Part shown: piece after piece, positions 30,901 to 40,805 of the stretch
Numbering within the stretch: the stretch's first letter is position 1
Layout of the letters: the number at the start of each line of letters is the position of its first letter
Source of the DNA: an uncultured Granulosicoccaceae bacterium
GTDB lineage: Bacteria; Pseudomonadota; Gammaproteobacteria; CALCKW01
DNA length: 64,000 nucleotides
Direction: 5' to 3'
NCBI GenBank assembly: GCA_937965695.1
Contig: CALCKW010000024.1
Location: forward strand, 124,001 to 188,000
Notes under the pieces: generated by a model
The model's input: the letters and a program-made list of their open reading frames with translations, nothing else
Told to the model about the DNA's origin: nothing
Database searches by the model: none
Program-made: the position numbers and the translations under genes

Positions 30901-32206
30901 GTTCAATCAAAGAGGCCAGCGCAACAGGATTTGTCACTGTAGCGCGATCAGCCACAACCACGCAGCCGCCATTGAGAAGCGGGCAAAAAATCTCAGATAC
31001 CGAAACATCAAAACTTATCGAGGTTGATGTCATTGAGCGACTGACACGATTTAAGGGTGCTGTTTGCAACATCGACTCAACGAGAGTTGCTGCGTTGCGA
31101 TGCGTAATTTGTACACCTTTAGGCTTTCCCGTGCTGCCAGAGGTATAAATTAAATAGATAGGGTCTTCTGCTTGGACTTCAGCTTGTAATTTTGTGGTCG
31201 GGTTTCCCTGCAACTCGCTGTCTATGTCATCGATCAAGACCGCCAGTGTTTTTTCAGTATCGAGATGCGCCAACAAAGACTTTTGTGTAACGATGATTGG
31301 CACACGGGAGTCTTCTGCGATGTAGGCGATGCGATCTGCCGGATAGCTAGGGTCGAGCGGTATATAGGCGGCCCCTGTTTTTAGTATGCCCAGCATCGCG
31401 ACAATCATTTCTTCGCTGCGCTCAACAAAAAGCCCAATTTTCACACCACAATCAGCGCCTTTGCTGCGCAAGTAGTGGGCGAACTGATTACTTCTATGGT
31501 CCAGTTGACGGTAGCTCAAGCTGCGACCGTTAAAGCAAACAGCCTCTGCATCAGGCGTTTTACTTACCTGCGTTTCAAATCGCTGATGGATGACAGTACT
31601 GTCATCGTATTCTATTGCCACGTTATTGAGTTTGGCCAGCATTTCTGCGTCAAGCTTTGAACTGAGAGACAATTCAGCCAGTACGCGATCAGGATTTTCT
31701 AGAAAATCACCCAGCATGGCGGCAAAGGCATGGAGTCGAAACCTGATCCCGTCTGCGTCAAAATGTTCTTGAGAGTAATAACAGCGCAGACGAGTTTGTG
31801 CACCTTGCTCGATCAACAAAGCAAAATCTAGGTTTGCCTCCAGCAACGCTTCTTTCTCGATAGTCTCCGTGCATAAGCCGAGTGCCAGGCCGCGATCATC
31901 AGGTTCCGCCGCTTCTGGCAGTTCGATTTCTTCAACCGCTGCGAGTGTTGAAGTCGTATCCACTCGATAAGCTTCCACGTCCCAGACGTCGCCAGAACGT
32001 AAACGAAAGGTTGTCTCGGTGAGATTGCTATAGCGGGTCAGGTATGCCGCGAATAACGCGGGTAAATTGATAGCACGGCTATCATCAAGTTCTCCGTCAA
32101 AGGTCAGCTCAGCAAGCTCTGTAGCCGCACCCAGTTTTTGCTCGACAAGCATTTTGTCGGACGGAAAATCGATTAAATACCTTTCTGATGACATGAACTG
32201 CCCCAC
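24935..32206 (-). CDS. Hybrid NRPS-PKS: partial C-like region, A-PCP-KS-AT-ACP-aminotransferase
   Basis: 2423 aa; A: LIYTSGSTGKPKGV; PCP: FFELGGTSMLALQF; KS: HTACSTSMV, HGTATPVGDP, SNVGHLTAAAG; AT: FPGQGSQYAGMG, GHSIGE, HAFHS; ACP: FMGLGLDSLFLTQ; class III PLP aminotransferase: NTGSEAVLGAVRAAR, IFDEVITGFR, YGKIVGGGMPIG. Confidence 0.96.
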   Translation of the reverse strand: MGQFMSSERYLIDFPSDKMLVEQKLGAATELAELTFDGELDDSRAINLPALFAAYLTRYSNLTETTFRLRSGDVWDVEAYRVDTTSTLAAVEEIELPEAAEPDDRGLALGLCTETIEKEALLEANLDFALLIEQGAQTRLRCYYSQEHFDADGIRFRLHAFAAMLGDFLENPDRVLAELSLSSKLDAEMLAKLNNVAIEYDDSTVIHQRFETQVSKTPDAEAVCFNGRSLSYRQLDHRSNQFAHYLRSKGADCGVKIGLFVERSEEMIVAMLGILKTGAAYIPLDPSYPADRIAYIAEDSRVPIIVTQKSLLAHLDTEKTLAVLIDDIDSELQGNPTTKLQAEVQAEDPIYLIYTSGSTGKPKGVQITHRNAATLVESMLQTAPLNRVSRSMTSTSISFDVSVSEIFCPLLNGGCVVVADRATVTNPVALASLIERERVDTVHATPSSWRLLLDTGWVNKAVIAITGGEPYPREMVAPMLAACKELWNFYGPTEATVFATGYQITDATAAVTIGKVLPNYTIRLCDQNGQSVPFGATGELWIGGPAVSQGYTNREDLNSSQFPVVEGERFYRTGDGVRLLADGSIEYFSRIDDQVKVNGYRIELGEIEAALSENDQIERGVVGVQSTDEGDKMLVAWCLMEADEKFDVTAIKKSLSKKLPSYMVPVAWTQVEKIPTNPNGKVDRKALPTVDFAVGSESQNTQLEPRVGLSEQLHFSRELWLQMLNLESCDEQTSFFELGGTSMLALQFVNRVNASTASEHGIVDFFSNPTLQAWSEYLEKCAKLKPRAKSVQEQPRETISQDIAIVGMAVNVPGASGLAQYWQNIVEGVESISHFSREELLQDLPAELVDDPAYVPARGVLTDFDAFDHEFFAVTPREASMTDPQQRLFLQTAWHAFEDAGQVAEDFDGLVGVYAGTYNNTYHSNNAKAHDNLIESMGAVQEMIACEKDYVATRVAHKLNLKGPAISIHTACSTSMVAIAQACGALRLGQCDMAVAGAATVTAPVASGHEFQEGGVFCSDGHTKSFSADATGTMFCDGVGAVVLKRVDDAVASGDRIYAVIKAAAINNDGGGKMSFMAPSSDGQAAVIETALRESGVPAETIGYVEAHGTATPVGDPIEIEGLRRAYESFTDRLQFCAIGSVKSNVGHLTAAAGVAGLIKTALSLHHKIIPPSLFCEPVNPAIRFERTPFYPAAKREDWVSAEHPRRAGVSSFGVGGTNAHAILEEFDATKRVLKSARSRELLLLSAKTRESLDTASTELSECLKESKVHLADVSHTLRSGRRHFSERRFVVANQEQAVARLAKPEDSFSGFSGAVKTAGKVVFMFPGQGSQYAGMGCNLYHSEAVYREAVDQCAMLLQPELGMDIRELLLAQGEDLEAAQELLNQTRFTQPSLFVTGYALSQLWQHWGVQPAALIGHSIGEFVAAHLAGVFSLEDALFLVARRGAMMQALPSGSMLSVRLGELALAEILPATLSIAAVNGASLCVVAGENDDIADFAQQCEQQEIVCRTLQTSHAFHSHMMEPIVDEFTRLVASIERRAPSIDIVSTADAQWHSAESATDPSYWAGHLRRAVRFAEGVRVLWEKQDYVLLELGPRATATTLARQQSSDPTRKIAIPSLSDNAVDDREIDAILSAVGRLWQCDIDLDWSAIQGDVSRRIVSLPGYAFAKNRFWLKSGHILKREQNDSTKVVANLAATPVQENQTIYSESAAMTVATQSRQQNLVSLLKDLFEDTSGIDLKSADTSSNFMGLGLDSLFLTQAGNSVKKKFGVVVSFRQLMESLSSFDALATHLDSELDAGKFEPEVDVAVAEVAPVVAAPVQQQVLSQPVVAAALPVVPVMAQASLPAMAGGAVESLVQQQLQLMSQQLQLLGGASGAAVAVESVASAPDAVAPQPQVSDRPAPVVPAQLAEKTDATLEAKPFGAQARISTEQSGEMSTSQLANLQRFIVSYNQRTKSSKAYAQEHRATFSDPRIVNGFTPMLKEAIYPMVVNRSSGSKIWDIDDNEYIDITNCFGANFLGYGVEEIKEALHRQIDLGFEIGPTTPDAGEVAKLACELTGNERFAFCNTGSEAVLGAVRAARSITARDVVVSFNGDYHGLFDEVIVRGSPSLKSFAAASGVPQTAVSQTLVLDYGADEALNQIRDRAEDIAAILVEPVQSRNPGLQPREFLHKLRALTEELDIALIFDEVITGFRIDQGGAQAHFGVRADIATYGKIVGGGMPIGMIGGKAKYMDAFDGGQWQFGDESAPEVGVTYLAGTFVRHPLAMAASKALLLAIKSSGPELYKKINERADGMAEELNAYFEKCGVPYKLANFGSLFKLGYPLGSSNAELLFLFARYRGLHIWDGLPMCLTAAHSEADVARVVEILKASVDDMLENGFLGEQQEPIFGDVNQRVRLIDGKEGSVSWAARDERQDESFKAVK

Positions 32207-32521
32207 CTAAGCGCCTCCCAGCGATGATCACGAGTCTCGACCTTGGGATAGACGCCCACATTGGAAGCGTTAAAGGTCGGGATTTGATTGGCAGAGTACA
32301 AACACGCACCTGCAGCTGGGTTAACGGCAAATTGCCATTAAAATTCACCGCAAAGGGGGTTATACAAAAGGTTCCGGTAACGAGATTCGAGCGAATACGG
32401 AAAAATGAGGAGAAGTGGGGAGTTAGCGCGCGTGTCTGATGGTCAGAATGGCAGGAAAGTGTATAAAGTTGGCTGCATACCCTTCTTTTCAACAGCCAAG
32501 AAGTCGCCGATTGAAAAGCTG

Positions 32522-33157
32522 TTAAATCAGATCCTGAGCTAACAAAGCTTCGAGTTTTGCCCAATGGGTAAGCGGACGCTCATACTGATCCTGCCCAAAA
32601 TGCCCACTCCAACGCGTATCAGGCGCATACGCCGGCACCAACTGCGGATCAAGTTGCGATACTCGCTCAGAATAATCCTCGGGAAAAGCCATAGATTCGT
32701 CGACAAAACCGCTGAACATGGCGACATCTCCGCTGAATTCAAAGCCTTTTGGAAGGAAATTCGACTTACGCGGATGATTCAAATCCATAAAGAGCACGAA
32801 CCAATCGTCACCTGAATAGGTCACCGCTTCATAGACTTGCAGTGCGTCATTGCCACCAAGACACTGAAACAGCAGTCGCTCACCTTCTAGGGTTTTCAAA
32901 CGTGACAAATACGTTAATGCGCCCAACGGTCCATTGACTGGTATTGGGTTGTTCAAATCAAACGCGAATTCCCCACTAGCACCTAATACGCGATCGACGC
33001 TGTCCGCCATCGCAACACGTTGTGCCATTTCAGCCTTCAAAAACGTATTTTGGTAGGCTTCGTCCTCCATCAATCTTTCGATTGAATCAATTTCTCTGTC
33101 TAACCGCGCTTCTTGTTTACCCAAACGTCGGTGTCTTAGCTGCTTAAAAACGCTCAC
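32522..33157 (-). CDS. Hypothetical protein
   Basis: 211 aa ORF in the operon-like run upstream of the NRPS-PKS genes; no family recognised. Confidence 0.65.
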   Translation of the reverse strand: MSVFKQLRHRRLGKQEARLDREIDSIERLMEDEAYQNTFLKAEMAQRVAMADSVDRVLGASGEFAFDLNNPIPVNGPLGALTYLSRLKTLEGERLLFQCLGGNDALQVYEAVTYSGDDWFVLFMDLNHPRKSNFLPKGFEFSGDVAMFSGFVDESMAFPEDYSERVSQLDPQLVPAYAPDTRWSGHFGQDQYERPLTHWAKLEALLAQDLI

Positions 33158-33197
33158 CGATGAAATCTGCTTGGTTGTTTCATTATTATGGATAAAC

Positions 33198-34301
33198 TCA
33201 CAGTAACTCCAACGCCAGTCTCGACACTTGTTCAGATAAGCGGATATCTTGCTGGTTGACCACCAAATGCTCTGCTAATTGCTCTAAGGCGTGTTGTAAT
33301 TCACGACGAATCCCAGAAACCTCGCGATCGGCGTTAGCCCCCGACAACGGCGTGGCAACTTTGCGCCAATTTGCTAGCAGTATTTCTAACTCCCTAACCA
33401 ATGAAGCCCCTACACCGGGTTCGTCAGAATCGCTAGTACGAACAGCCGAGATCAACCTGGCCGCGTTTGCACCCTCTGTGCGCAATGTCTCTATCGCGTG
33501 TGATTGGTATACCGCCATCAGCGCTTTAACTAATGGCAAAGGCTGCTTATCTCGACGGCGATCAGTCGATATTTGCAACCGCTCAAATAAGGAAATCAGG
33601 TTTTCAGTGCTAACTCTTTCCAACGAAACGACAATTCTATCGACCAAAGAACGCTCATAGTCTGCCCAGAGTTCACGGCCGTCTTCTTGACTCAAGCCCT
33701 GAGCATCTCTTTCGAACAATGCGACATAGCGATTTAAATCAGCCTCGTCGGTCTCCCGACTACTCTGTGCGATCTCTTCGATTGTTTCTAGCAATACCCC
33801 AGTAGACACCGTGGATGATTCGGCTCTCAGCGCAAGCAGTAGTTGCTCATTTTTCGCCCAGCAAGAGAGCTGATCAACACTTGCTAAACAACTTTCTAAG
33901 CTTTGATATTCGCCGTCAGGAAATTCGCTGTGGGCAAATTGCACTAGGCGCTCGAGCCTGTCGCTGTGACTATTCTCGGTATTTGCCGTGAGTCGGCGCG
34001 ACTCGATAGGTAGAGACAGCAGTTGACGCAGCTGAGGGTCTCGCAAAGCATTGGCAACATCTCGCATAACCGAACGATCTGCTGCTTTGATGACAAGACC
34101 AGGGGAGCGTTCTGCCACGGCTTGCGATAACAACAGTTCAGTCGAGGTGAAACGGCTGAGCACGAGAGAGTCGACGATTTCATCTTCCTGCTTAGGTTTT
34201 GCAGAACAGCTAATGCAGGCGCCAAACACACTGTTCTTTTCTGCACCGCAGCCAAAACATACAGCCACGACACCTTTGTATTGGAGTACCTCTGCACTCA
34301 T
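33198..34301 (-). CDS. Hypothetical protein with N-terminal zinc-ribbon-like motif
   Basis: 367 aa; CFGCGAEKNSVFGACISC followed by a long, probably helical region. Confidence 0.65.
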   Translation of the reverse strand: MSAEVLQYKGVVAVCFGCGAEKNSVFGACISCSAKPKQEDEIVDSLVLSRFTSTELLLSQAVAERSPGLVIKAADRSVMRDVANALRDPQLRQLLSLPIESRRLTANTENSHSDRLERLVQFAHSEFPDGEYQSLESCLASVDQLSCWAKNEQLLLALRAESSTVSTGVLLETIEEIAQSSRETDEADLNRYVALFERDAQGLSQEDGRELWADYERSLVDRIVVSLERVSTENLISLFERLQISTDRRRDKQPLPLVKALMAVYQSHAIETLRTEGANAARLISAVRTSDSDEPGVGASLVRELEILLANWRKVATPLSGANADREVSGIRRELQHALEQLAEHLVVNQQDIRLSEQVSRLALELL

Positions 34302-34361
34302 GCTTTATTCCGAACAAAAGTAAAACGTTGACTTGGTGCATGAAGAGCTTTCACAGATGCA

Positions 34362-35483
34362 TCAGTTCCGCTGTTCATAAATTTTATCGATAGCACGGAA
34401 AATAACTCGCTCTTCTGTGGCATCAGCAGCTTCGGTATGCACGCTAAAAAATCCTCTGAGGGCATTTTGAGTAGCAACACTGTCCAGTCCATCTATGGGT
34501 CCAGAGTAGTATTTTAATTTATACAAACGCCACTGCACGTCTTTTATGAACTTACTCGGGCTGTTATCAAAAACCAGAGCACTTCCAACGACAGCCCCAG
34601 CATCATCAGCTCGCGTAGCACCGCTCACCGACTCTCCGTTTTTTAGGGCTTGTTGCTGCAATTTTCCGTCGTCGCGCATCGCTCCGACCTCCGGTGTTTG
34701 GCTCTGTTGCAAAACAGACCCTTGCGAAGACGACTGCTCTAGGGATGCCAACATCGCCACCCCTTCATGCTGGAGGTCAGCACGCAGCGATTCGACGTGT
34801 CTTCGAGCGTCATCGAAGGCCCCAGCTTGGAAGCGATATTCTGCACACCGGTTATCGTAGTCTGTACGCATCGACTGCAGGTGATTTTGAGATACTTTGC
34901 TCAGTGAGTCTTTGTTCTCCGCCGCCCCGCCCAGTCGAATACCCTGTGCAATGCAGTAACGAATTTGCGCAGGATTTAACACGAGTCCGCGGCCTATTGG
35001 CGGCGCCTCTTCGACCAATTGCACGAGACTTTCACTGGCTAACGGCGCTTTGTTTTTCTCCATGTACTGCATCAGTGCCACGGTTAAGCCACCGGTGATA
35101 ATGATGGCGGCAATGCTCAGGAATGCAGGCAAAGTCGATGACTTACTTTTTGAAGGAGCGTAAATGACAGAGGATTCAGGCTCATCGAAAAAGACGTGCT
35201 CACCGGTGTCCGTTTGGCTTAAGTGATCAAAATCCGTATACACCAACGAAGGCTCTCGAGACCCACTCTCAACACTCAACTCGCCAATCAAGGTTTGATC
35301 TAACGAGTCTTGGCCTAGCGCTCTTTGATCTTGTGCCATGCGATCAATGCCGGAGCGGCATCGACTCAGTATGTCCTCGATGTCAGTCACATAGTGGCGG
35401 AGGCCAGAAAATCCAACCGCTAGTGGGGAGTTATTCGAATACATGGCGTTATTCATATAAATTAGTGTGCGACAACTCAACAC
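34362..35483 (-). CDS. Single-pass membrane protein with C-terminal peptidoglycan-binding-like domain
   Basis: 373 aa; TM TLPAFLSIAAIIITGGLTVALM; C-terminal VQWRLYKLKYYSGPIDGLDSVATQNALRGFF resembles PG_binding_1. Start may be an internal Met. Confidence 0.68.
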   Translation of the reverse strand: MLSCRTLIYMNNAMYSNNSPLAVGFSGLRHYVTDIEDILSRCRSGIDRMAQDQRALGQDSLDQTLIGELSVESGSREPSLVYTDFDHLSQTDTGEHVFFDEPESSVIYAPSKSKSSTLPAFLSIAAIIITGGLTVALMQYMEKNKAPLASESLVQLVEEAPPIGRGLVLNPAQIRYCIAQGIRLGGAAENKDSLSKVSQNHLQSMRTDYDNRCAEYRFQAGAFDDARRHVESLRADLQHEGVAMLASLEQSSSQGSVLQQSQTPEVGAMRDDGKLQQQALKNGESVSGATRADDAGAVVGSALVFDNSPSKFIKDVQWRLYKLKYYSGPIDGLDSVATQNALRGFFSVHTEAADATEERVIFRAIDKIYEQRN

Positions 35484-35747
35484 AACGAACAGGGCGACGG
35501 ATATTGAGATAGACCAGCATGTAACGTTATCTTTACACCCAGCTGACTCAAACCGCCAAACAGATCACAAGTTTACAGGCACTGCAAAATAAGGCAAAGC
35601 CAGCCAAAGAGCAGAAAAATGGTTCGCCAACCACAGAGCCCTCGTGTCAACAGTGGGATGACTACTTTATCGCGAGAACCTGCCCTATTTTTCGACGGCA
35701 ACGGTCTCAGCATAGACGCTATCTGTCTGTTCGCACCCACTGCATTA

Positions 35748-37544
35748 TTACAATGCGACAGGGGAAACTTTCAGCACCTCTGCGACTGTCGTCACGCCAT
35801 CACTGACACGTCTTGCACCGCCGATTCGCAAGGGTTTCATGCCGTTGAGATACGCTTTTTTACGCAAGGCATCGACATCAGCTTCATCTCGTACCAATGC
35901 ACGTAGAGGGTCGTCCATCTCTAACAACTCGTAGATGCCCAGGCGACCTTGAAATCCTGTGTTCCGGCACTCCAGACATCCGACAGGACCACAAGCGTTT
36001 GTTGGCGCTGGCGACCGCCAAGGGTTGATGAACTCACGCCAATGGTTGATATCAACCATCTGCGGCGACTTACAATGTTCGCAAAGTGTGCGAACCAAAC
36101 GCTGACCTAAAACGCCGACCACTGTCGCATTAATCAGGTAGGGAGGCACACCTAGCTCCATCAATCGAGCCACGGCTGAAGGCGCATCGTTGGTGTGCAT
36201 TGTGGACAACACCAAGTGACCAGTCAGCGCAGCTTGCACCGCAACCACCGCCGTTTCGGGGTCACGTATCTCACCGACCATGATGACATCAGGGTCTTGC
36301 CGCAACAGCGTACGCACACCCGCTGCGAAATCTAAATCAATATTGTGCTGCACTTGCATCTGGTTAAAACTGGGCTCCATCAATTCGATGGGATCTTCGA
36401 TCGTGCAGACATTAACTTCAGGTCGCGCCAACAATTTTAAACTCGCGTAAAGCGTCGAGGTTTTACCTGAACCCGTTGGTCCGGTAACCAACACGATACC
36501 ACTGGTGCGACTGAGCATCTTCAACCACCGCGAACGCTCTTCACTGGCGAAACCCAAATCACTGATTTCCCTTGTAAGCACATCCGGGTTAAATATGCGC
36601 AGTACCATTTTCTCGCCAAAGGCTGTTGGCATCGTCGACAACCGCAGTTCAACTTCGCGGCCGTCTTTGTCCAAAGTTTTTATACGTCCGTCTTGGGGCT
36701 TGCGTTTTTCAGACACATCCATGCGGCCCTGTATTTTTAAACGACTGATCACCGCAAGCCCAACCGATGCCGGCATTTCGTAGACAGGATGTAACACCCC
36801 ATCTATGCGGAACCTCACCCCGCTGGTATCGCGCCTAGGCTCTAGGTGTATATCCGATGCGCGCTGCTCATAGGCGTATTGCAATAGCCAGTCAACGATA
36901 CTGACCACGTGTTGATCATTTGCATCGAGCTTACCCTTTCGCCCCAGTTCCATCAGTTGTTCAAAATTCTGCATACCAGCCACGGTGCCGTTCTGATCTT
37001 TTTCAGCACCGGTCATAGACTTAGCTAGGCTATAGAATTCAAGCTGGTATCGATGCAATGACTCGGGGTCAATTAATACCGTGTCTATCTCGCGCTGCAG
37101 CAATCGCGAGAGCTCTTCTACCCAGGTGTAGTCACAGGGTTCACAGGTGGCGAAAGTTACCTTCAGTTGACTCACTTCTACCGCCAGAATCCCTTTGCTT
37201 TGCGCATAACTGTAAGAACACTGCGAAGTCACAGCAGACACGTCTACCTTCAAGGGATCAATATGATAGAGCGGTATGCTCAATTGCTGAGATAACCACT
37301 GCATCAACACGGGCAATGTTAGTGTGGCTGCTAGTCCGCTCGACTCAAAATGCTGTGCCGCAACAAAGCTGATCGGGTGCTGGACTTCATTCTTCATCGA
37401 CATCTGGAGCTGGCCAAGAATGTGGTTTTGGTCGGCGTCGATCACCCTGTGGGCTAAAAGATAATCCGCAAGATTATGCAACTGCAGTTTTCCTGGCAGT
37501 AATCGCAACGAAGAATCATTTGAATCAAGGCTCATGCCTGTCAC
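35748..37544 (-). CDS. GspE/PilB family type II/IV secretion ATPase
   Basis: 598 aa; GPTGSGKTSTLYASL, DPIELMEPSFNQMQV, RQDPDVIMVGEIRDPETA, zinc Cys pairs LCEHC/GCLEC. Confidence 0.95.
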   Translation of the reverse strand: MTGMSLDSNDSSLRLLPGKLQLHNLADYLLAHRVIDADQNHILGQLQMSMKNEVQHPISFVAAQHFESSGLAATLTLPVLMQWLSQQLSIPLYHIDPLKVDVSAVTSQCSYSYAQSKGILAVEVSQLKVTFATCEPCDYTWVEELSRLLQREIDTVLIDPESLHRYQLEFYSLAKSMTGAEKDQNGTVAGMQNFEQLMELGRKGKLDANDQHVVSIVDWLLQYAYEQRASDIHLEPRRDTSGVRFRIDGVLHPVYEMPASVGLAVISRLKIQGRMDVSEKRKPQDGRIKTLDKDGREVELRLSTMPTAFGEKMVLRIFNPDVLTREISDLGFASEERSRWLKMLSRTSGIVLVTGPTGSGKTSTLYASLKLLARPEVNVCTIEDPIELMEPSFNQMQVQHNIDLDFAAGVRTLLRQDPDVIMVGEIRDPETAVVAVQAALTGHLVLSTMHTNDAPSAVARLMELGVPPYLINATVVGVLGQRLVRTLCEHCKSPQMVDINHWREFINPWRSPAPTNACGPVGCLECRNTGFQGRLGIYELLEMDDPLRALVRDEADVDALRKKAYLNGMKPLRIGGARRVSDGVTTVAEVLKVSPVAL

Positions 37545-37684
37545 TCCAGCTCACAGTAGTTGAGGTAAAATAGTCCTAGAAAGCGCAAGTTTAGTTGCTG
37601 CGCGAGTCAAAGTTTGTGCGAAAGCGCAATAACATCTGCTGGACTACTGGCAGTGTCATGTAAATCTGCAGAGAGAGACCTTAG

Positions 37685-38747
<1,063 letters not shown>

Positions 38748-38793
38748 GGCCGATAATTAGAACAATCGGTTTAGGGATTAGTTACCCCCGAAA

Positions 38794-39531
38794 TTAGACG
38801 TTGGTGCGCGCAATGACTTGAGTTACGTAGGGAATCGTCAGCGCTCTGCGTTCCACCATTGAATCTTGGTGCAATCGCTCCAGCAGAGATTCAAGCGCCT
38901 TTAAATCACGCGGATAGCGCCTGACAATATACTGCGCGACCTCTTCGCTCAGGCGCATTCCGAAAGCATCTGCTCGCGAACATATGCGAACCATCAGTGC
39001 CCCTTCACTCATAGGGTCTATACGCAACACCGGCCCCCAGCCGAGCCGCGATAACAGATCGGGCAATGCCACCCCCAACTGATGCGGGGGTTTCTCACCC
39101 GCTAGCACCAGTCGACCACCAGACGATCGAATACTGTTGATCAAATTGAATAGCAACATTTCAAGCTGCGCGTGACCAGCAGCTCGCTCTACTTCATCAA
39201 CACAGACGAAATCTGCATCTTGTAAACGATCATCATCGAGTACGCTAGCGGCGGATGCTGATGAAAGTGCGACCAAAGTCGCATCACCCCCATGCTGTAG
39301 CCGCAAATTACAGCAGGCTTGTAATAAATGGCTTTTGCCAGAGCCAGCACCGCCCCACAAAAAAAGTTGAGACTCTCCTTCACTGAGGGCCATTTTTTTG
39401 AGCATAGATACGGTTAAGCTATTTACACCACCGTCATAATTCTCAAAACTTTGTTGTTTGTCAGGCCGCAGATCAAGCGGCATTTGCCCCCCTGCTAGCA
39501 AAGTACTTTTATCAGATCTAGAGCTGTTCAC
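38794..39531 (-). CDS. hda: DnaA regulatory inactivator Hda
   Basis: DKQQSFENYDGG, LFLWGGAGSGKSHLLQACC; DnaA-like AAA+, no DNA-binding domain IV. Confidence 0.9.
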   Translation of the reverse strand: MNSSRSDKSTLLAGGQMPLDLRPDKQQSFENYDGGVNSLTVSMLKKMALSEGESQLFLWGGAGSGKSHLLQACCNLRLQHGGDATLVALSSASAASVLDDDRLQDADFVCVDEVERAAGHAQLEMLLFNLINSIRSSGGRLVLAGEKPPHQLGVALPDLLSRLGWGPVLRIDPMSEGALMVRICSRADAFGMRLSEEVAQYIVRRYPRDLKALESLLERLHQDSMVERRALTIPYVTQVIARTNV

Positions 39532-39561
39532 GAAGGTTCGATTACTCGGTAGTCACGTCTA

Positions 39562-40635
39562 TCAGTACAACACGTAGCTGATATCAGCCGATTGAGTCGT
39601 ACCTGAATCACTGAAACTCTGTGGCACCGAGGACAGCCTTGTTAGGCTTTGCAGTTTTCGCTCTATTGAGGCCACATCACCTGCCGCATCCACCGCAAAC
39701 AATGCTGACTCCCCACCAATGACCACTGCGCGAACTTTGTCCACGCCCAGAACAGCGCCCATTTTTTGGTTGACCCAAATAAAATCATCCATACCCGTGA
39801 GCCCACCCACTGAAACAGCCACTTGATCGTCCGCTATGCCTAAACCGCGGCCCGTACTGGTCGTTTCAGTGCGAGTCAACTGCCTGTAGCCCTGCAGTCC
39901 TTGATCCAAAACTTCAGCCAAGGTACCTGGATTCGAACGCCACTGACGACCAGCCCCAGGGATCTGCCAGGTTGCCGACCACTGATCTCCTTCTACCAAG
40001 GTAAGCGAGCCCATCATGATGCGGTTCATCCCGTAATTGGCGGAGGCCCTGAGCACGGGTTCTACTTCACCGCGCCGAAGCTGAGCCACCTGAACCTCTC
40101 CACGCGCCAGTGTTTCATCAGCCGGCAATACAATGGGCTGACCTTGAGCAATCGATACCTCAGTAAGCGTATTGGGCAACAGGCCATTTGCGCCTTCGGT
40201 GAGCAATACTTCTAAGTCACCTTGCGTCACGGCCAACCACAACAACACCGGTTGTCCAGCAACCACTGAAGTATTGCCGCTATTGTTGACACTCAACTCC
40301 TGTTGCACCCGTTGTTGCACTGCCTCACGATCAAAATACAGCTGCAACACAAGTCGCTCGTTGCGCGCTGCGTATCGATAGCCCTGCAAATACCTGTCGG
40401 CCTCTCCAGCTAACTCTCGCTTAGTTTGATTATCCAGCTGCTCTCCGGGGAGTGCGCTCAACACTTCAAAAAAGCCTCTGATCGATGCTTTGATGCGTTC
40501 GGGAGAACTGCGATCTGCAACCGGCATCTCTTGCTCAATCGGTGGCTCTTCCGCTAATCCTGGCTTGATTAACGCAGCACTACTCAGGAGCAGAAGACCC
40601 AGCAAGATCCAAGTGCTTTTTAGTGACATATTCAA
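39562..40635 (-). CDS. DUF2066 domain-containing protein
   Basis: QGYRYAARNERLVLQLYFDREAVQQ, VLLWLAVTQGDLEVLL; between hda and divergent purM. Confidence 0.8.
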   Translation of the reverse strand: MNMSLKSTWILLGLLLLSSAALIKPGLAEEPPIEQEMPVADRSSPERIKASIRGFFEVLSALPGEQLDNQTKRELAGEADRYLQGYRYAARNERLVLQLYFDREAVQQRVQQELSVNNSGNTSVVAGQPVLLWLAVTQGDLEVLLTEGANGLLPNTLTEVSIAQGQPIVLPADETLARGEVQVAQLRRGEVEPVLRASANYGMNRIMMGSLTLVEGDQWSATWQIPGAGRQWRSNPGTLAEVLDQGLQGYRQLTRTETTSTGRGLGIADDQVAVSVGGLTGMDDFIWVNQKMGAVLGVDKVRAVVIGGESALFAVDAAGDVASIERKLQSLTRLSSVPQSFSDSGTTQSADISYVLY

Positions 40636-40805
40636 TTTTCAGCTTCCAATGAGATTCGTGTCTTCAACCGAGTCCAAGAAACGGTCGTGCCCAACAATGC
40701 ACTCTCCATCATATCAAGCCTTGCGCAATAATTTCAGCATGACTGCGATGATTGCCACTGGCTATGCTGCTTAGCCATTTTAGCTAGGGAGCTCCAGGTT
40801 AAATC

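Noticed and set aside
29900-32206. Assigning a specific amino acid to the first adenylation domain
   Set aside because: The manually read code (DVSHIGFVFK) has no confident match, so no substrate is claimed.
32109-32564. 151-aa ORF spanning the NRPS upstream gap
   Set aside because: Overlaps the NRPS-PKS start and the 211-aa gene end in another frame; composition not protein-like.
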